DNA of 34,729 bases from Ferruginibacter sp. (GTDB taxonomy: Bacteria > Bacteroidota > Bacteroidia > Chitinophagales > Chitinophagaceae): assembly GCA_030831945.1 (NCBI GenBank), contig JAURKC010000027.1, positions 1 to 34,729 of the forward strand, written 5' to 3'. How positions within the stretch are numbered: the first letter of the stretch is position 1; every line of letters starts with the position of its first letter. Of this stretch, positions 8,958 through 17,171 are shown one piece after another. The notes beneath the pieces are model-generated. The model had not been told where the DNA came from. It ran no database searches and saw only the letters and a list, made by a program, of their open reading frames with translations. Position numbers and translations under genes: made by a program.

Positions 8958-8973
8958 AAAATAAAAAAGATCA

Positions 8974-9390
8974 ATGAATTGTATAACGGTATCAAGTATT
9001 GTCAATGCCCCCATCCAAGAGGTTTGGAAATATTGGACTCAACCTGAACATATTGTTAATTGGAATTTTGCAAGCGAGGATTGGCACTGTCCAAAAGCAG
9101 AAAATAATTTAACAGCGAAAGGCGAATTTCATTACCTAATGGCTGCAAAGGATGCATCATTTAGTTTTGATTTTTGGGGAACCTACATTTCAATTGAATT
9201 CGAAAAATCAATTGAAATTATTTTAGGTGATGGAAGAAAACTGTGGGTTTATTTTGAAGAGTCAACTAATGGAACGAAGGTTATAGAATTATTTGAACCA
9301 GAAAGTGAAAATTCAATAGAACTTCAACAAATGGGATGGCAATCTATTTTAGATAATTTTAAACAATATGTAGAGCGTAAGTCGAAATAA
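8974..9390 (+). CDS. SRPBCC (AHSA1-like) domain protein
   Basis: A 138-residue soluble protein made of one START/Bet v1-like fold, related to the C-terminal domain of the Hsp90 activator Aha1. It opens with the family pattern ITVSSIVNAPIQEVWKYWT (residues 4-22), followed by P-E-H-I-V-N-W-N and a C-terminal helix with GWQSILDNFKQYV (about 121-133). Such proteins hold small hydrophobic ligands or act as polyketide-cyclase-like or stress proteins; the ligand is unknown here. The length is complete for the family. The gene is monocistronic and converges on the VTT-domain gene with only 2 bp between the stop codons. Confidence 0.85.
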   Translation: MNCITVSSIVNAPIQEVWKYWTQPEHIVNWNFASEDWHCPKAENNLTAKGEFHYLMAAKDASFSFDFWGTYISIEFEKSIEIILGDGRKLWVYFEESTNGTKVIELFEPESENSIELQQMGWQSILDNFKQYVERKSK

Positions 9391-9392
9391 AT

Positions 9393-9944
9393 TTATTCCT
9401 TTTTCTTTTTTTGTTTTATGAAAAAATAAAGAAGCAATAAACCTATCAGGATAAGCAGTAGTTTCCCCTGTCCACCTAAAAGAGTAGCTCCATAAACAGC
9501 ATAGGCTTCCAGCAGTAGGGCTGGAACTTTTCCCAATGAACTGGCAATAAAAAAATAAGTAAAAGATACATTGCCAATGGCAGCTGCAAAAGTGATTAAT
9601 CCTGATGGAACGAAGGGGATTAATCGCAATGAAAATATCAATTGAAAGGCTTCTTTATTTTGAGCAAAAAGTAATTTCTTTATTTTTTCATATTTTAAAA
9701 TCTTTTCCTCCATATTTTTTTTAAATCCTTTTCGGTAAAGGATAAATGCAATGGCTGCCCCAATAGATTCTCCAATAAATGAAATTAATGTTCCATTCCA
9801 AAACCCAAAGAAAAGAATATTGGCACTAGTTATAAAGAAACTAGGTACTACCCCAATAATAGCAATGAGAAGGCTTATGCCAATACTAATGATGATGGAT
9901 AGCTGAGGGTATTGTTGTAAAAGTTCAAAAAAATGTTTCTGCAA
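9393..9944 (-). CDS. VTT-domain (TVP38/TMEM64, DedA-like) membrane protein
   Basis: A 183-residue inner-membrane protein with about five hydrophobic segments and a very basic tail (KQKKKKE). The central part has the VTT-domain features: F-F-G-F-W-N-G then GESIGAAIAFILYRKGFKK (about 58-76), and later RLIPFVPSGLITFAAA with S-L-G-K-V-P (about 106-142). Family members are linked to lipid scrambling and membrane homeostasis; the substrate here is not known. No ATG lies near the N-terminus: the reading frame is open from a TGA at 9981-9983, and the best start is TTG at 9944, which puts the first membrane segment at residue 15. It converges with the SRPBCC gene. Confidence 0.87.
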   Translation of the reverse strand: MQKHFFELLQQYPQLSIIISIGISLLIAIIGVVPSFFITSANILFFGFWNGTLISFIGESIGAAIAFILYRKGFKKNMEEKILKYEKIKKLLFAQNKEAFQLIFSLRLIPFVPSGLITFAAAIGNVSFTYFFIASSLGKVPALLLEAYAVYGATLLGGQGKLLLILIGLLLLYFFIKQKKKKE

Positions 9945-10028
9945 AACTGTAATTTTTATTTTGATTGGTGGATTATATATTCAGTTTTTTTTATAAATAA
10001 TAATACTTCCTAATTTACCAATCCTACT

Positions 10029-11357
10029 TTATTTTTTCTGTCCTCTCGTAATTGGTTTTCCATATTTTTTCATCATCCTATCTTTCTTTTTTACTATAAA
10101 ATTGACCTTGCTATTTTTGGCAGATTTTGGATGAAAGGCTGGGCCAGCTTCTTCTTTTTTGGGCGCCTTTACCTGAATAATTTTCATGAAAACTTTTGGT
10201 ATTTCCTCATCAGTCAGTACTTCAGATATCACTAGTTGTTGGGGTAATTCTATAATGGGCACTTGGTATTTCATCAAAGTCTCAATCAAAGAAAGAGCGG
10301 GCTTTTCATTTGCTGTTACAAAAGTAATGGCAATCCCTTTTTTGTCTGCTCTACCAGTTCGACCAATTCGATGAATATAGTTTTCAGGAATTTCTGGGGT
10401 ATCAAAATTGATGACATGTGTTACTTCAGCAATATCAATTCCTCTTGCAACAATATCTGTGGCAATGATGAATCGGTAATTACCTTCTTGAAATTGTTTC
10501 ACCGTATTAAAACGGTTGTTTTGTTCTTTGTTAGAGTGTATCACCCCTGCAGTGCCTGGAAATTTATTTTCTAGTTGTTCATACAATTGATCTGCTAATT
10601 TTTTGGTCGCTACAAATATTAATACCTTGGTCATACTTTTGTCTTCACTTAGTAGTAATTCTAAAAGATTCACTTTTGTATAAAAGTTGGGTACTTCGTA
10701 ACTAGATTGTATAATATTTTCGAGTGGTGTACCAGTTGGTGCTGCTTCTACTCTTATGGGGTCGTTAAAATATGTTTCAATGAGTGTTTCTACTTCTTCA
10801 GTTATGGTAGCTGAAAATAAAAGATTCTGACGTCGAGGGGGTAGTAAGTCGAGAATATTTTTTAATTGAGTTCTGAAACCTAAGTTTAACATTTCATCTA
10901 CCTCATCAATGACTAGTTTTTTAATCATTTTTGTTTTGAAAGCTCCATTCATTGCAAGATCATAGAGTCTCCCAGGTGTAGCTACTAAAACATCTACGCC
11001 TGTTTCAACCAATGCTTTTTGTGTATTGATATTTACTCCGCCATATACTCCTGTTACAATTAAACTCATGTAGGGTGTCAAAGCTTTTACAGCTTCCACT
11101 ACTTGCGCCACTAGTTCTCTGGTGGGAACAATGATTAGGATTTGCGGAGCTTTGTCTTTACTGAATTTCCATTGTCGTAAACAAGGTAGTAGATAAGCAA
11201 AGGTTTTCCCAGTTCCAGTTTGCGCTATGCCACATACATCTTTTCCCGACATTACAATAGGAAAAACTTTACGTTGAATAGTGGTAGGGTTGGTATATCC
11301 TAGATCATCCAGTGCTGAAAGTAAAGGGGTATTTAAATTTAAATCATCAAAAGTCAT
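10029..11357 (-). CDS. DEAD-box ATP-dependent RNA helicase
   Basis: A 442-residue RNA helicase with two RecA-like domains, probably acting in ribosome assembly or mRNA turnover. Visible motifs: Q motif region (FDDLNLN...TTIQ, 3-28), motif I AQTGTGKT (45-52), Ia PTREL (78-82), GG (106-107), Ib TPGR (127-130), motif II DEVD (151-154), III SAT (182-184), V ATDIVARGID (299-308) and VI HRIGRTGR (329-336). Motif II is DEVD rather than DEAD, a conservative change that keeps the D-E-x-D residues needed for ATP hydrolysis. A lysine-rich tail from about residue 395 probably binds RNA. It resembles the RhlE/CshA group, but the exact orthologue is uncertain, so no symbol is given. A promoter lies at 11375-11403. 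Confidence 0.95.
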   Translation of the reverse strand: MTFDDLNLNTPLLSALDDLGYTNPTTIQRKVFPIVMSGKDVCGIAQTGTGKTFAYLLPCLRQWKFSKDKAPQILIIVPTRELVAQVVEAVKALTPYMSLIVTGVYGGVNINTQKALVETGVDVLVATPGRLYDLAMNGAFKTKMIKKLVIDEVDEMLNLGFRTQLKNILDLLPPRRQNLLFSATITEEVETLIETYFNDPIRVEAAPTGTPLENIIQSSYEVPNFYTKVNLLELLLSEDKSMTKVLIFVATKKLADQLYEQLENKFPGTAGVIHSNKEQNNRFNTVKQFQEGNYRFIIATDIVARGIDIAEVTHVINFDTPEIPENYIHRIGRTGRADKKGIAITFVTANEKPALSLIETLMKYQVPIIELPQQLVISEVLTDEEIPKVFMKIIQVKAPKKEEAGPAFHPKSAKNSKVNFIVKKKDRMMKKYGKPITRGQKK

Positions 11358-11374
11358 ACTAATAAAATGAGTAG

Positions 11375-11403
11375 CAAAGGTAGTTTTTAATTGACTAGAC
11401 CAA
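11375..11403 (-). promoter_or_regulatory. Promoter of the DEAD-box helicase gene
   Basis: On the minus strand TACCTTTG (11382 down to 11375) matches the -7 box and TTG (11403 down to 11401) lies 18 nt upstream. The -7 box ends 17 nt before the ATG at 11357, so the leader would be only about 10 nt. Confidence 0.6.
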
Positions 11404-11569
11404 TCGACAAGAGAAAACCTATTTAATTAATGAAGAAAATGATTTTTTCAAACCTTTGAGCATAGGGTTTTATCAAAAGAAAGATTCTAGCGTATAGATT
11501 AATGCATTTAGACTTTAATCCTCTTGTTAATTTAAAAATGTTTTATAATTATTCAAAGTAGCCGCGTTA

Positions 11570-12355
11570 TTACTCGTGCATTACCAGTAGGGGTATTTTG
11601 CTCTGGTAACTGAGTGTTATAGTGTGACTATGTTTAAATAATTTTTGTATAAGCGTTTCATCTCTTCGGATAACCATTAGTAAATCGATTTCCTTGTCTT
11701 TCGCAAAAAGAGTAAGCGCTTCATTTACATCGTATAGGCGCATAAAATAAAACTCAGGATGGTAATCTTTGAACATTTCTACCAGTATATTTTTCTCCTT
11801 TTTATAGCCTGTAGTGAGTGATATATAATGATCCTTATCTAGATTCACTATTTGCAGTTTTGGATTAAATACGCTGAGGAAATCTTTAATTGGTTCAGTG
11901 GGTGTTGTTTTGGTAGTTTCTTTAAAGTCTGAGGTAAGTATCACTTTTCGAAGTGCTGGAAAGGATACCTCCGGTGGAATAATTAAAATAGGGCAGATCT
12001 TACTATCAACCATTTTGATGGTATTACTACCATAGATTGCTTTTGCTAAGGCGGATTTACCCTTAATTCCCATAATGATGAGATCTGCCTTACTGTGTCG
12101 AACTGCTCTTTGTAATTCTTCTGCAAAATTGTCTCCTTGATGAGCTACTATTTCAATAGAAAAAAAGCAATTAGCAATCAATTTTTTCCTTAGTTCCTAC
12201 AAACTTTTTTTTTCAGCAGTTTCTTCTGAAGTTTTAGCGTAACAATGGTATAAAAGTATATTTACGCCATGGTGACCAACTAATAATTGGGCAGCTTAAT
12301 GAGCAGTATGAACAGAAATGGGAGAAAAATCAATTGGAACAATAACTGTAGTCAT
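11570..12355 (-). pseudogene. Universal stress protein (tandem UspA) gene with two in-frame stops
   Basis: Read from the ATG at 12355, one frame runs 262 codons to the stop at 11570 but is broken by TAA at 12296-12298 (codon 20) and TAG at 12197-12199 (codon 53). Both sides of each stop read as UspA: MTTVIVPIDFSPISVHTAH, then AAQLLVGHHGVNILLYHCYA, then EELQRAVRHSKADLIIMGIKGKS and so on. The first Usp domain keeps the ATP-binding pattern G-x2-G-x9-G-S (GIKG...GS), and a second, more divergent Usp-like half follows (about residues 135-260 of the restored protein). There is no frameshift. The open part from a TTG at 12181 gives 203 residues but lacks the first strand and the nucleotide-binding Asp (the D of PIDFS), so a functional protein from it is doubtful. 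It lies downstream of rmuC on the same strand. Confidence 0.85.
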
Positions 12356-12554
12356 AATAATATGTTTTTGTATAAAATAAAAATTCATACAAGGAGTACA
12401 GTATTATTTTCCTTCCTGTGATGGATGCTTTTGAAAAGTAGTAAAAAAATATATAATATTATTTAACAAGATTATAATCATTCTTTAGATAAACGCTATA
12501 AGAAAAAAGGAGGGCAATGAGTTATAAGGGGGGGGCGTATTCATTGGGTAGTGC

Positions 12555-13955
12555 CTATTCATCACTCATCAATGGTGAGATTAGTTTTGCAGGTAATTGT
12601 TTATTGGTATTTGCACCCATCTTTTTTAATTCTTCAATTTTGCCAATTATATTTCCCTTCCCTGTACCCAATTGTCGAAAAGCGCTATCATAAGATACTT
12701 GCGCTTCTTGTAGTTTTTTTCCAACGAGTTCTAAATTATCTATAAATCCTACAAATTTGTCATAAAGTAATCCAGCTTTATCTGCAATTTCAATAGCATG
12801 ATGGTTTTGTTGCTCTACCTTCCACAGGTCAGCAATTATTTTTAAAACGGCTAAAAGGTTAGTTGGACTGACTAACATAATCCTTTTATCATAGGCGTAT
12901 TTCCAAAGTTGTAGATCTGTTTTAACGGCTTCTAAAAAAGCAGGTTCTATCGGAATAAAAAGCAACACATAATCAAGCGCTTGAGCATATGTTGGATATT
13001 TTTTTTTGCTTAGTCCATCAATATGATTTCTTATAGATTGAATGTGTTCCTTTAAAAACTGATGTTGCCCCAATGTGTTTTCTTCAGAAACATATTGTTC
13101 CCATGCGGTAAGCGATACTTTTGAATCAATTATAATCTTTCGCTGGTCAGGGTAAATTACGGTGATATCTGGCTGAAGTCCTTTACCAAATTCATCTTTA
13201 ATAATATTGCCAGCATTGTCTCTAATAAATTCTTGTGTTAAAAATTCTCTTCCTTTGGTAAGTCCACTGTAAGATAAAATACTTTCTAAAATCATTTCTC
13301 CCCAGTTACCCTGTTGTTTATTATTTCCTTTTAATGCAGTCGTGAGGTTGTTGGCTTCTTGACTTACTAATTGACTCATTGCTACTAACCTTTGTACTTC
13401 TTTGCCTAGCGTAAATCTTTCTTTACTTTCTTTATCATAAGTGTCATCAATTTTTTTCTTAAATTCTAATAATTCAGATTTTAACGGGTCAAGAATTGCC
13501 TTCATTTTTTCTTCGTTGACTAGCGTGAACTTGGATGTTTTTTCTTCTAAAATTCCCTGTGCTAGATTTTTAAATTCAAAACGGAATTTCTCTGCTATCG
13601 ATTCTAGTTCTTCTTTTTGTCCCGTTAACTTATCATTAGCTGAACTGAGTTGGGTTTGTATTATAGCTAATTGATTGAGTGTTTTAAGGTGTTCTTGTTG
13701 AAGTAAATGATACTGCTCAAATTCTTGTAATAATAATTGATTGGCTCCCTCGGCATGGGTAGCTCTGCTTAATAGCTCTTCCTTTTCTTTTTGTAATTGT
13801 TTTATTTCTAGTTGAACCATCTGCAAGGCTTGTTGAGCCTGGGCTAATAGATCAGTCGGCCCTTGCATTTTATATCGGTTAATGGTCTTGATAGAAAAGG
13901 CAGTAATTAAACTGACTAATATTCCAACTACTATTGCTACAATAAGTGTTTCCAT
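12555..13955 (-). CDS. rmuC: RmuC-family DNA recombination protein
   Basis: A 466-residue protein. One N-terminal membrane anchor (about residues 4-22) is followed by a long coiled coil (about 35-135, rich in Q, E, K and L) and the RmuC nuclease-like domain (about 150-440). The domain core shows QGNWGEMILESILSYSGL (about 213-230), LQPDITVIYPD (about 255-265) and IDSKVSL (about 271-277), where the Asp and Lys fit the restriction-endonuclease-like fold predicted for the family. In E. coli, RmuC limits inversion between short inverted repeats; its biochemistry is poorly known. Length is normal. The ATG at 13955 is supported by the membrane anchor starting directly after it. No clear promoter box was found; the pyk terminator at 14158-14183 separates it from the glycolytic genes upstream. 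Confidence 0.93.
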   Translation of the reverse strand: METLIVAIVVGILVSLITAFSIKTINRYKMQGPTDLLAQAQQALQMVQLEIKQLQKEKEELLSRATHAEGANQLLLQEFEQYHLLQQEHLKTLNQLAIIQTQLSSANDKLTGQKEELESIAEKFRFEFKNLAQGILEEKTSKFTLVNEEKMKAILDPLKSELLEFKKKIDDTYDKESKERFTLGKEVQRLVAMSQLVSQEANNLTTALKGNNKQQGNWGEMILESILSYSGLTKGREFLTQEFIRDNAGNIIKDEFGKGLQPDITVIYPDQRKIIIDSKVSLTAWEQYVSEENTLGQHQFLKEHIQSIRNHIDGLSKKKYPTYAQALDYVLLFIPIEPAFLEAVKTDLQLWKYAYDKRIMLVSPTNLLAVLKIIADLWKVEQQNHHAIEIADKAGLLYDKFVGFIDNLELVGKKLQEAQVSYDSAFRQLGTGKGNIIGKIEELKKMGANTNKQLPAKLISPLMSDE

Positions 13956-14157
13956 GATTTGAGAACAGATAATTTAAAATACTTAGCGAATGATTAAATA
14001 TATCTTTTTTACTTTAGGTTATTGAGAAAGCTATATTACTAAATTTACGAAAACTTACTTACTAACGATAAGAATACCAATAAAGTATTGATTGATATAA
14101 AGTTTTTAAGTTCTCTTCGATGAGCCTCAGACTATAAAAGGGGATTGGTATAATAGT

Positions 14158-14183
14158 AAAGACCTCCGTTGGGGGAGGTCTTT
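14158..14183. terminator. Terminator hairpin after pyk
   Basis: AAAGACCTCC (14158-14167) and GGAGGTCTTT (14174-14183) form a perfect 10-bp stem with a 6-nt loop, 25 bp beyond the pyk stop codon. The following T-run is short on both strands, so it may be a modest terminator. Confidence 0.65.
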
Positions 14184-14208
14184 ATAGTATTTGAATAAAT
14201 TAAACACT

Positions 14209-15699
14209 TTACGCTACAATGGTTATTTTGATTGTATTGGTGGGTAGATGAAGTTTGGTTGGTGTACTTCCTGTACTCACCACTACATCTTCAGCCTTTA
14301 TAAATCCTCTTTCTTTTAGGATATTTACCTGATCAAAAATAATAGTATCTAAATTTTCTTCTTCGGCATAATAAAAAGCTCGAACGCCCCAACTTAAACT
14401 TAACTGGTTAATTAAGGTTTTTTCTTTACTAAAAACAAATAAAGGTGCTTTTGGTCGATAGCTACTTAAAATAAAGCCAGTATATCCACTTTGAGTCATT
14501 CCTATCAATGCATTTGCATTTACGTCTTGTGCAAGCTTACAAGCACTATAACAAAGGGCATCACTTAATAGAGAAGGAGAGTGGGCCTGAGGGGTTAAAA
14601 TATCATCCCTATCATAATCATATGCAGTACGCTCTACCTCCATAATAATTTTGCTCATCATTTCTACTACTAGTCTTGGGTATTCACCCATAGCCGTTTC
14701 ACCACTTAGCATTACAGCGTCTGCACCCTCTAATACAGCGTTAGCAACGTCCGTTACTTCACTTCTATTAGGTTTGGTTCTTTCCATCATGCTTTCCATC
14801 ATTTGAGTTGCTACAATGACTGGTTTAGCCCTACGCATGCACCTACGGATAATTTCTTTTTGAATCATCGGAACTTGTTCTACCGGAACTTCTACTCCTA
14901 GATCACCTCTTGCTACCATTACCCCATCACTTTCTACAATAATATCCCTAATATTTTTAAGCGCTTCAGGCATTTCAATTTTTGAAATTACTTTGATCTT
15001 GCTGTTCTGTTCTTTAATGCGTTTTTTTAGATCAATGATATCATTGGCTTTACGAACAAAGGAAAGGGCAACCCAATCCAATTCGTTAGCAATTATAAAA
15101 TCAAGGTCAGCTAAATCTTTTTCAGTAAGCGATGGCATCGTAAGTGCAGAGTCAGGTAGGTTTACTCCTTTTTTTGGAGTCAGTGTTCCACCCAAGGTTA
15201 CCGATACACGAATTTCTTTATCATTTAAAATTTCTTCTGCTTTCAATTCCATTTTACCATCATCTAAAAAAATTCTTTCTCCTACTTTTACATCTTTTGC
15301 AAGGTTAGGATAGGAAACATAAATCTTTTCAGCGTTACCGATGATTTTTTCTGTAGTAAATATAAAAGTGTTACCATCTTTTAATTCAATCTTCCCGTTT
15401 TCTAAATCACCTACTCTTAATTTAGGCCCTTGCAGATCTCCTAAAATAGCGATATTAAAAGGTTGGGTTCTGTTAATCTCTTTGATATGATTGATGATGG
15501 CTAACTTATCTTCATAAGCCCCATGAGAAAAGTTTAATCGAAAAACATTTACACCTGCAATCACCAATTCCAATAATTTTTCATAGCTAGAACAGGCTGG
15601 CCCAACGGTGGCTACGATCTTTGTTTTCTTTATGGAATGGTTGATACCTGCTTGTTTATCCATGTTTTGATGCAAGTATTTTGTAATTGTTTTACTCAT
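14209..15699 (-). CDS. pyk: Pyruvate kinase
   Basis: A 496-residue cytosolic enzyme that converts phosphoenolpyruvate and ADP to pyruvate and ATP, the last step of glycolysis. Motifs: KTKIVATVGPA (25-35), NVFRLNFSHG (51-60), GDLQGPKLRVG (87-97), the active-site signature KVISKIEMPE with catalytic Lys (236-245), VMVARGDLGVEVP (260-272), and the K-x-N-R-S-E-V-T-D-V-A-N-A block. The C-terminal regulatory domain is present. A second in-frame ATG, 12 codons downstream (15663), would give an N-terminus closer to many homologues, so the start is not settled. It follows pfkA by 65 bp on the same strand, so the two control points of glycolysis are probably cotranscribed from the pfkA promoter. Confidence 0.97.
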   Translation of the reverse strand: MSKTITKYLHQNMDKQAGINHSIKKTKIVATVGPACSSYEKLLELVIAGVNVFRLNFSHGAYEDKLAIINHIKEINRTQPFNIAILGDLQGPKLRVGDLENGKIELKDGNTFIFTTEKIIGNAEKIYVSYPNLAKDVKVGERIFLDDGKMELKAEEILNDKEIRVSVTLGGTLTPKKGVNLPDSALTMPSLTEKDLADLDFIIANELDWVALSFVRKANDIIDLKKRIKEQNSKIKVISKIEMPEALKNIRDIIVESDGVMVARGDLGVEVPVEQVPMIQKEIIRRCMRRAKPVIVATQMMESMMERTKPNRSEVTDVANAVLEGADAVMLSGETAMGEYPRLVVEMMSKIIMEVERTAYDYDRDDILTPQAHSPSLLSDALCYSACKLAQDVNANALIGMTQSGYTGFILSSYRPKAPLFVFSKEKTLINQLSLSWGVRAFYYAEEENLDTIIFDQVNILKERGFIKAEDVVVSTGSTPTKLHLPTNTIKITIVA

Positions 15700-15764
15700 A
15701 ATATTTTTATTAATATTTTATAAGATAGTCGCTAAAATTTATCAGCTATTATCTTTTGTCTAAA

Positions 15765-16748
15765 TTAGGAAGCTAGTATTTTTACTATCTTCATCCACTC
15801 TTCATTAATACGTTGTTTCTTTTTAACCGCTTCATTGAGTGGGGTATAATGCATACGATTGTTTACAATGCCTACAAATACATTGTGTCTTCCTTCAAGT
15901 AAACATTCTACGGCTGAATAACCCATTCTGCTGGCTATTAATCTATCAAAGCAACTAGGTGATCCACCTCTTTGAATATGGCCGAGTATACAAACTCTTA
16001 CATCCTGCATCGGTAAACGTTCAGTGATTATTTTACCCACTTCATTAGCACCACCAAAATTATCTCCTTCTGCTACAACGATCAGATTAACCAATTTGTG
16101 GCGTCTTTCTTTTTCAGCCAATTGTTTAATGATTGCTTCAATGTCTGTTTTACGTTCTGGAATTAAAACACTTTCTGCCCCAGTGGCAATTCCGCTATGC
16201 AAGGCGATATAACCAGCATCTCTTCCCATCACTTCTATTATAAATAGCCGATCATGAGCATCTGCAGTATCCCTAATTTTATCGATTGCTTCTACGGCAG
16301 TATTAACAGCAGTATCAAAGCCAATAGTAAAATCAGTACCTGCAATATCCTTATCAATCGTACCAGGAAGTCCAACACAAGGAATATCATATTCGTTGCT
16401 GAAAGTTTGCGCACCTCTAAAGCTTCCGTCGCCTCCAATAATTACCAATCCATTTATGCCAAATTTCTTTAAATTTTCGTAGGCTTTTTTTCTGCCTTCA
16501 GGAGTAAAAAATTCCTTGCATCTAGAAGTTTTTAGAATCGTGCCACCTCTTTGAATAATATTAGCTACACTTTTCCCCTCCATTCTAAAAATATCATTAT
16601 CTACCATTCCATTATACCCCCTCATTATTCCATATACTTCAAGGCCATGGTAAATTCCTGTTCTAACAACAGCCCTTACAGCGGCATTCATTCCCGGTGC
16701 ATCTCCTCCTGAGGTAAGTACTCCAATCTTTGTTACTTTTTTTTTCAT
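15765..16748 (-). CDS. pfkA: ATP-dependent 6-phosphofructokinase
   Basis: A 327-residue enzyme that phosphorylates fructose 6-phosphate to fructose 1,6-bisphosphate, the committed step of glycolysis. The N-terminus GVLTSGGDAPGMNAAVRAVV (9-28) carries the ATP loop. IIGGDGSF (103-110) has the Gly typical of ATP-using rather than PPi-using enzymes, and PGTIDKD (128-134) holds the catalytic Asp. GFDTAVNTAVEAIDKIRDTA and VMGRDAGYIAL bind the sugar phosphate, and ILGHIQRGGSPS completes the site. The Asn of the usual TIDND is Lys here. Length matches the bacterial homotetramer subunit. It is the first gene of a pfkA-pyk pair, with a -7 box at 16827-16834. Confidence 0.97.
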   Translation of the reverse strand: MKKKVTKIGVLTSGGDAPGMNAAVRAVVRTGIYHGLEVYGIMRGYNGMVDNDIFRMEGKSVANIIQRGGTILKTSRCKEFFTPEGRKKAYENLKKFGINGLVIIGGDGSFRGAQTFSNEYDIPCVGLPGTIDKDIAGTDFTIGFDTAVNTAVEAIDKIRDTADAHDRLFIIEVMGRDAGYIALHSGIATGAESVLIPERKTDIEAIIKQLAEKERRHKLVNLIVVAEGDNFGGANEVGKIITERLPMQDVRVCILGHIQRGGSPSCFDRLIASRMGYSAVECLLEGRHNVFVGIVNNRMHYTPLNEAVKKKQRINEEWMKIVKILAS

Positions 16749-17171
16749 ATTGAATGAAAAGCGTTAATATTTTAATTTAATGGTTAATTAGCACGGACCT
16801 ATTTACCTTCTACTCTTAAAAAGATGCAAAAATACGCTTTTTAATGTGAATTAACTCGCTTACTTAGGTTTTAATAAGCGAAAAATTAGAAATAAAACCA
16901 CATGGTATTTTTATATAATATTAAAATTTTTTGTGTGAATCATCCTTCCCTTTAGACTCTTTTGGAAATGATTTTAAAAATTGACTAATTAATCATTTTC
17001 TTAGGCAGTCTATTTGATGCTCATTTGCTTATTGGTTTATCCAATAAAAAAGATTTACAATTGAATAACAAAATACGATGCTGAAATATTTAATAGGTGT
17101 TTAAAATATTCCTATCTATCTTGAACCATTAAAAAATCAGGGATTCCTTTTTATTAAATGCGCATTTTTTT
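16749..17171. other. 423-bp divergent intergenic region
   Basis: AT-rich spacer between pfkA (minus) and the RmlD-like gene (plus). It contains the putative pfkA -7 box (16827-16834) and a small hairpin ATTGG-TTTAT-CCAAT at 17031-17045. I see no gene remnant or RNA gene, and no clear promoter box for the plus-strand gene. Confidence 0.5.
16827..16834 (-). promoter_or_regulatory. Putative -7 box of pfkA-pyk
   Basis: On the minus strand TATTTTTG fits TAnnTTTG. It would start transcription about 70 nt before the pfkA ATG. No good -33 element is visible. Confidence 0.4.

Larger units (their letters stand above)
8444..8973. other. 530-bp gene-free divergent region
   Basis: AT-rich spacer between susC (minus) and the SRPBCC gene (plus). 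It holds a -7 box for each gene (8558-8565 minus, 8950-8957 plus) and a perfect 15-bp palindrome, AAGTTTTCAAAACTT, at 8783-8797. No open reading frame on either strand resembles a known protein. The length is more than two promoters need, so regulatory sites for the glycan locus are possible (inference). Confidence 0.5.

Noticed and set aside
12517..12687. Short plus-strand frame starting after an AAAGGAGGG Shine-Dalgarno-like sequence
   Set aside because: It is about 57 codons, mostly antisense to the 3' end of rmuC, resembles no known protein, and its apparent ribosome site lies in purine-rich intergenic DNA. The G8 tract near its start is listed separately.
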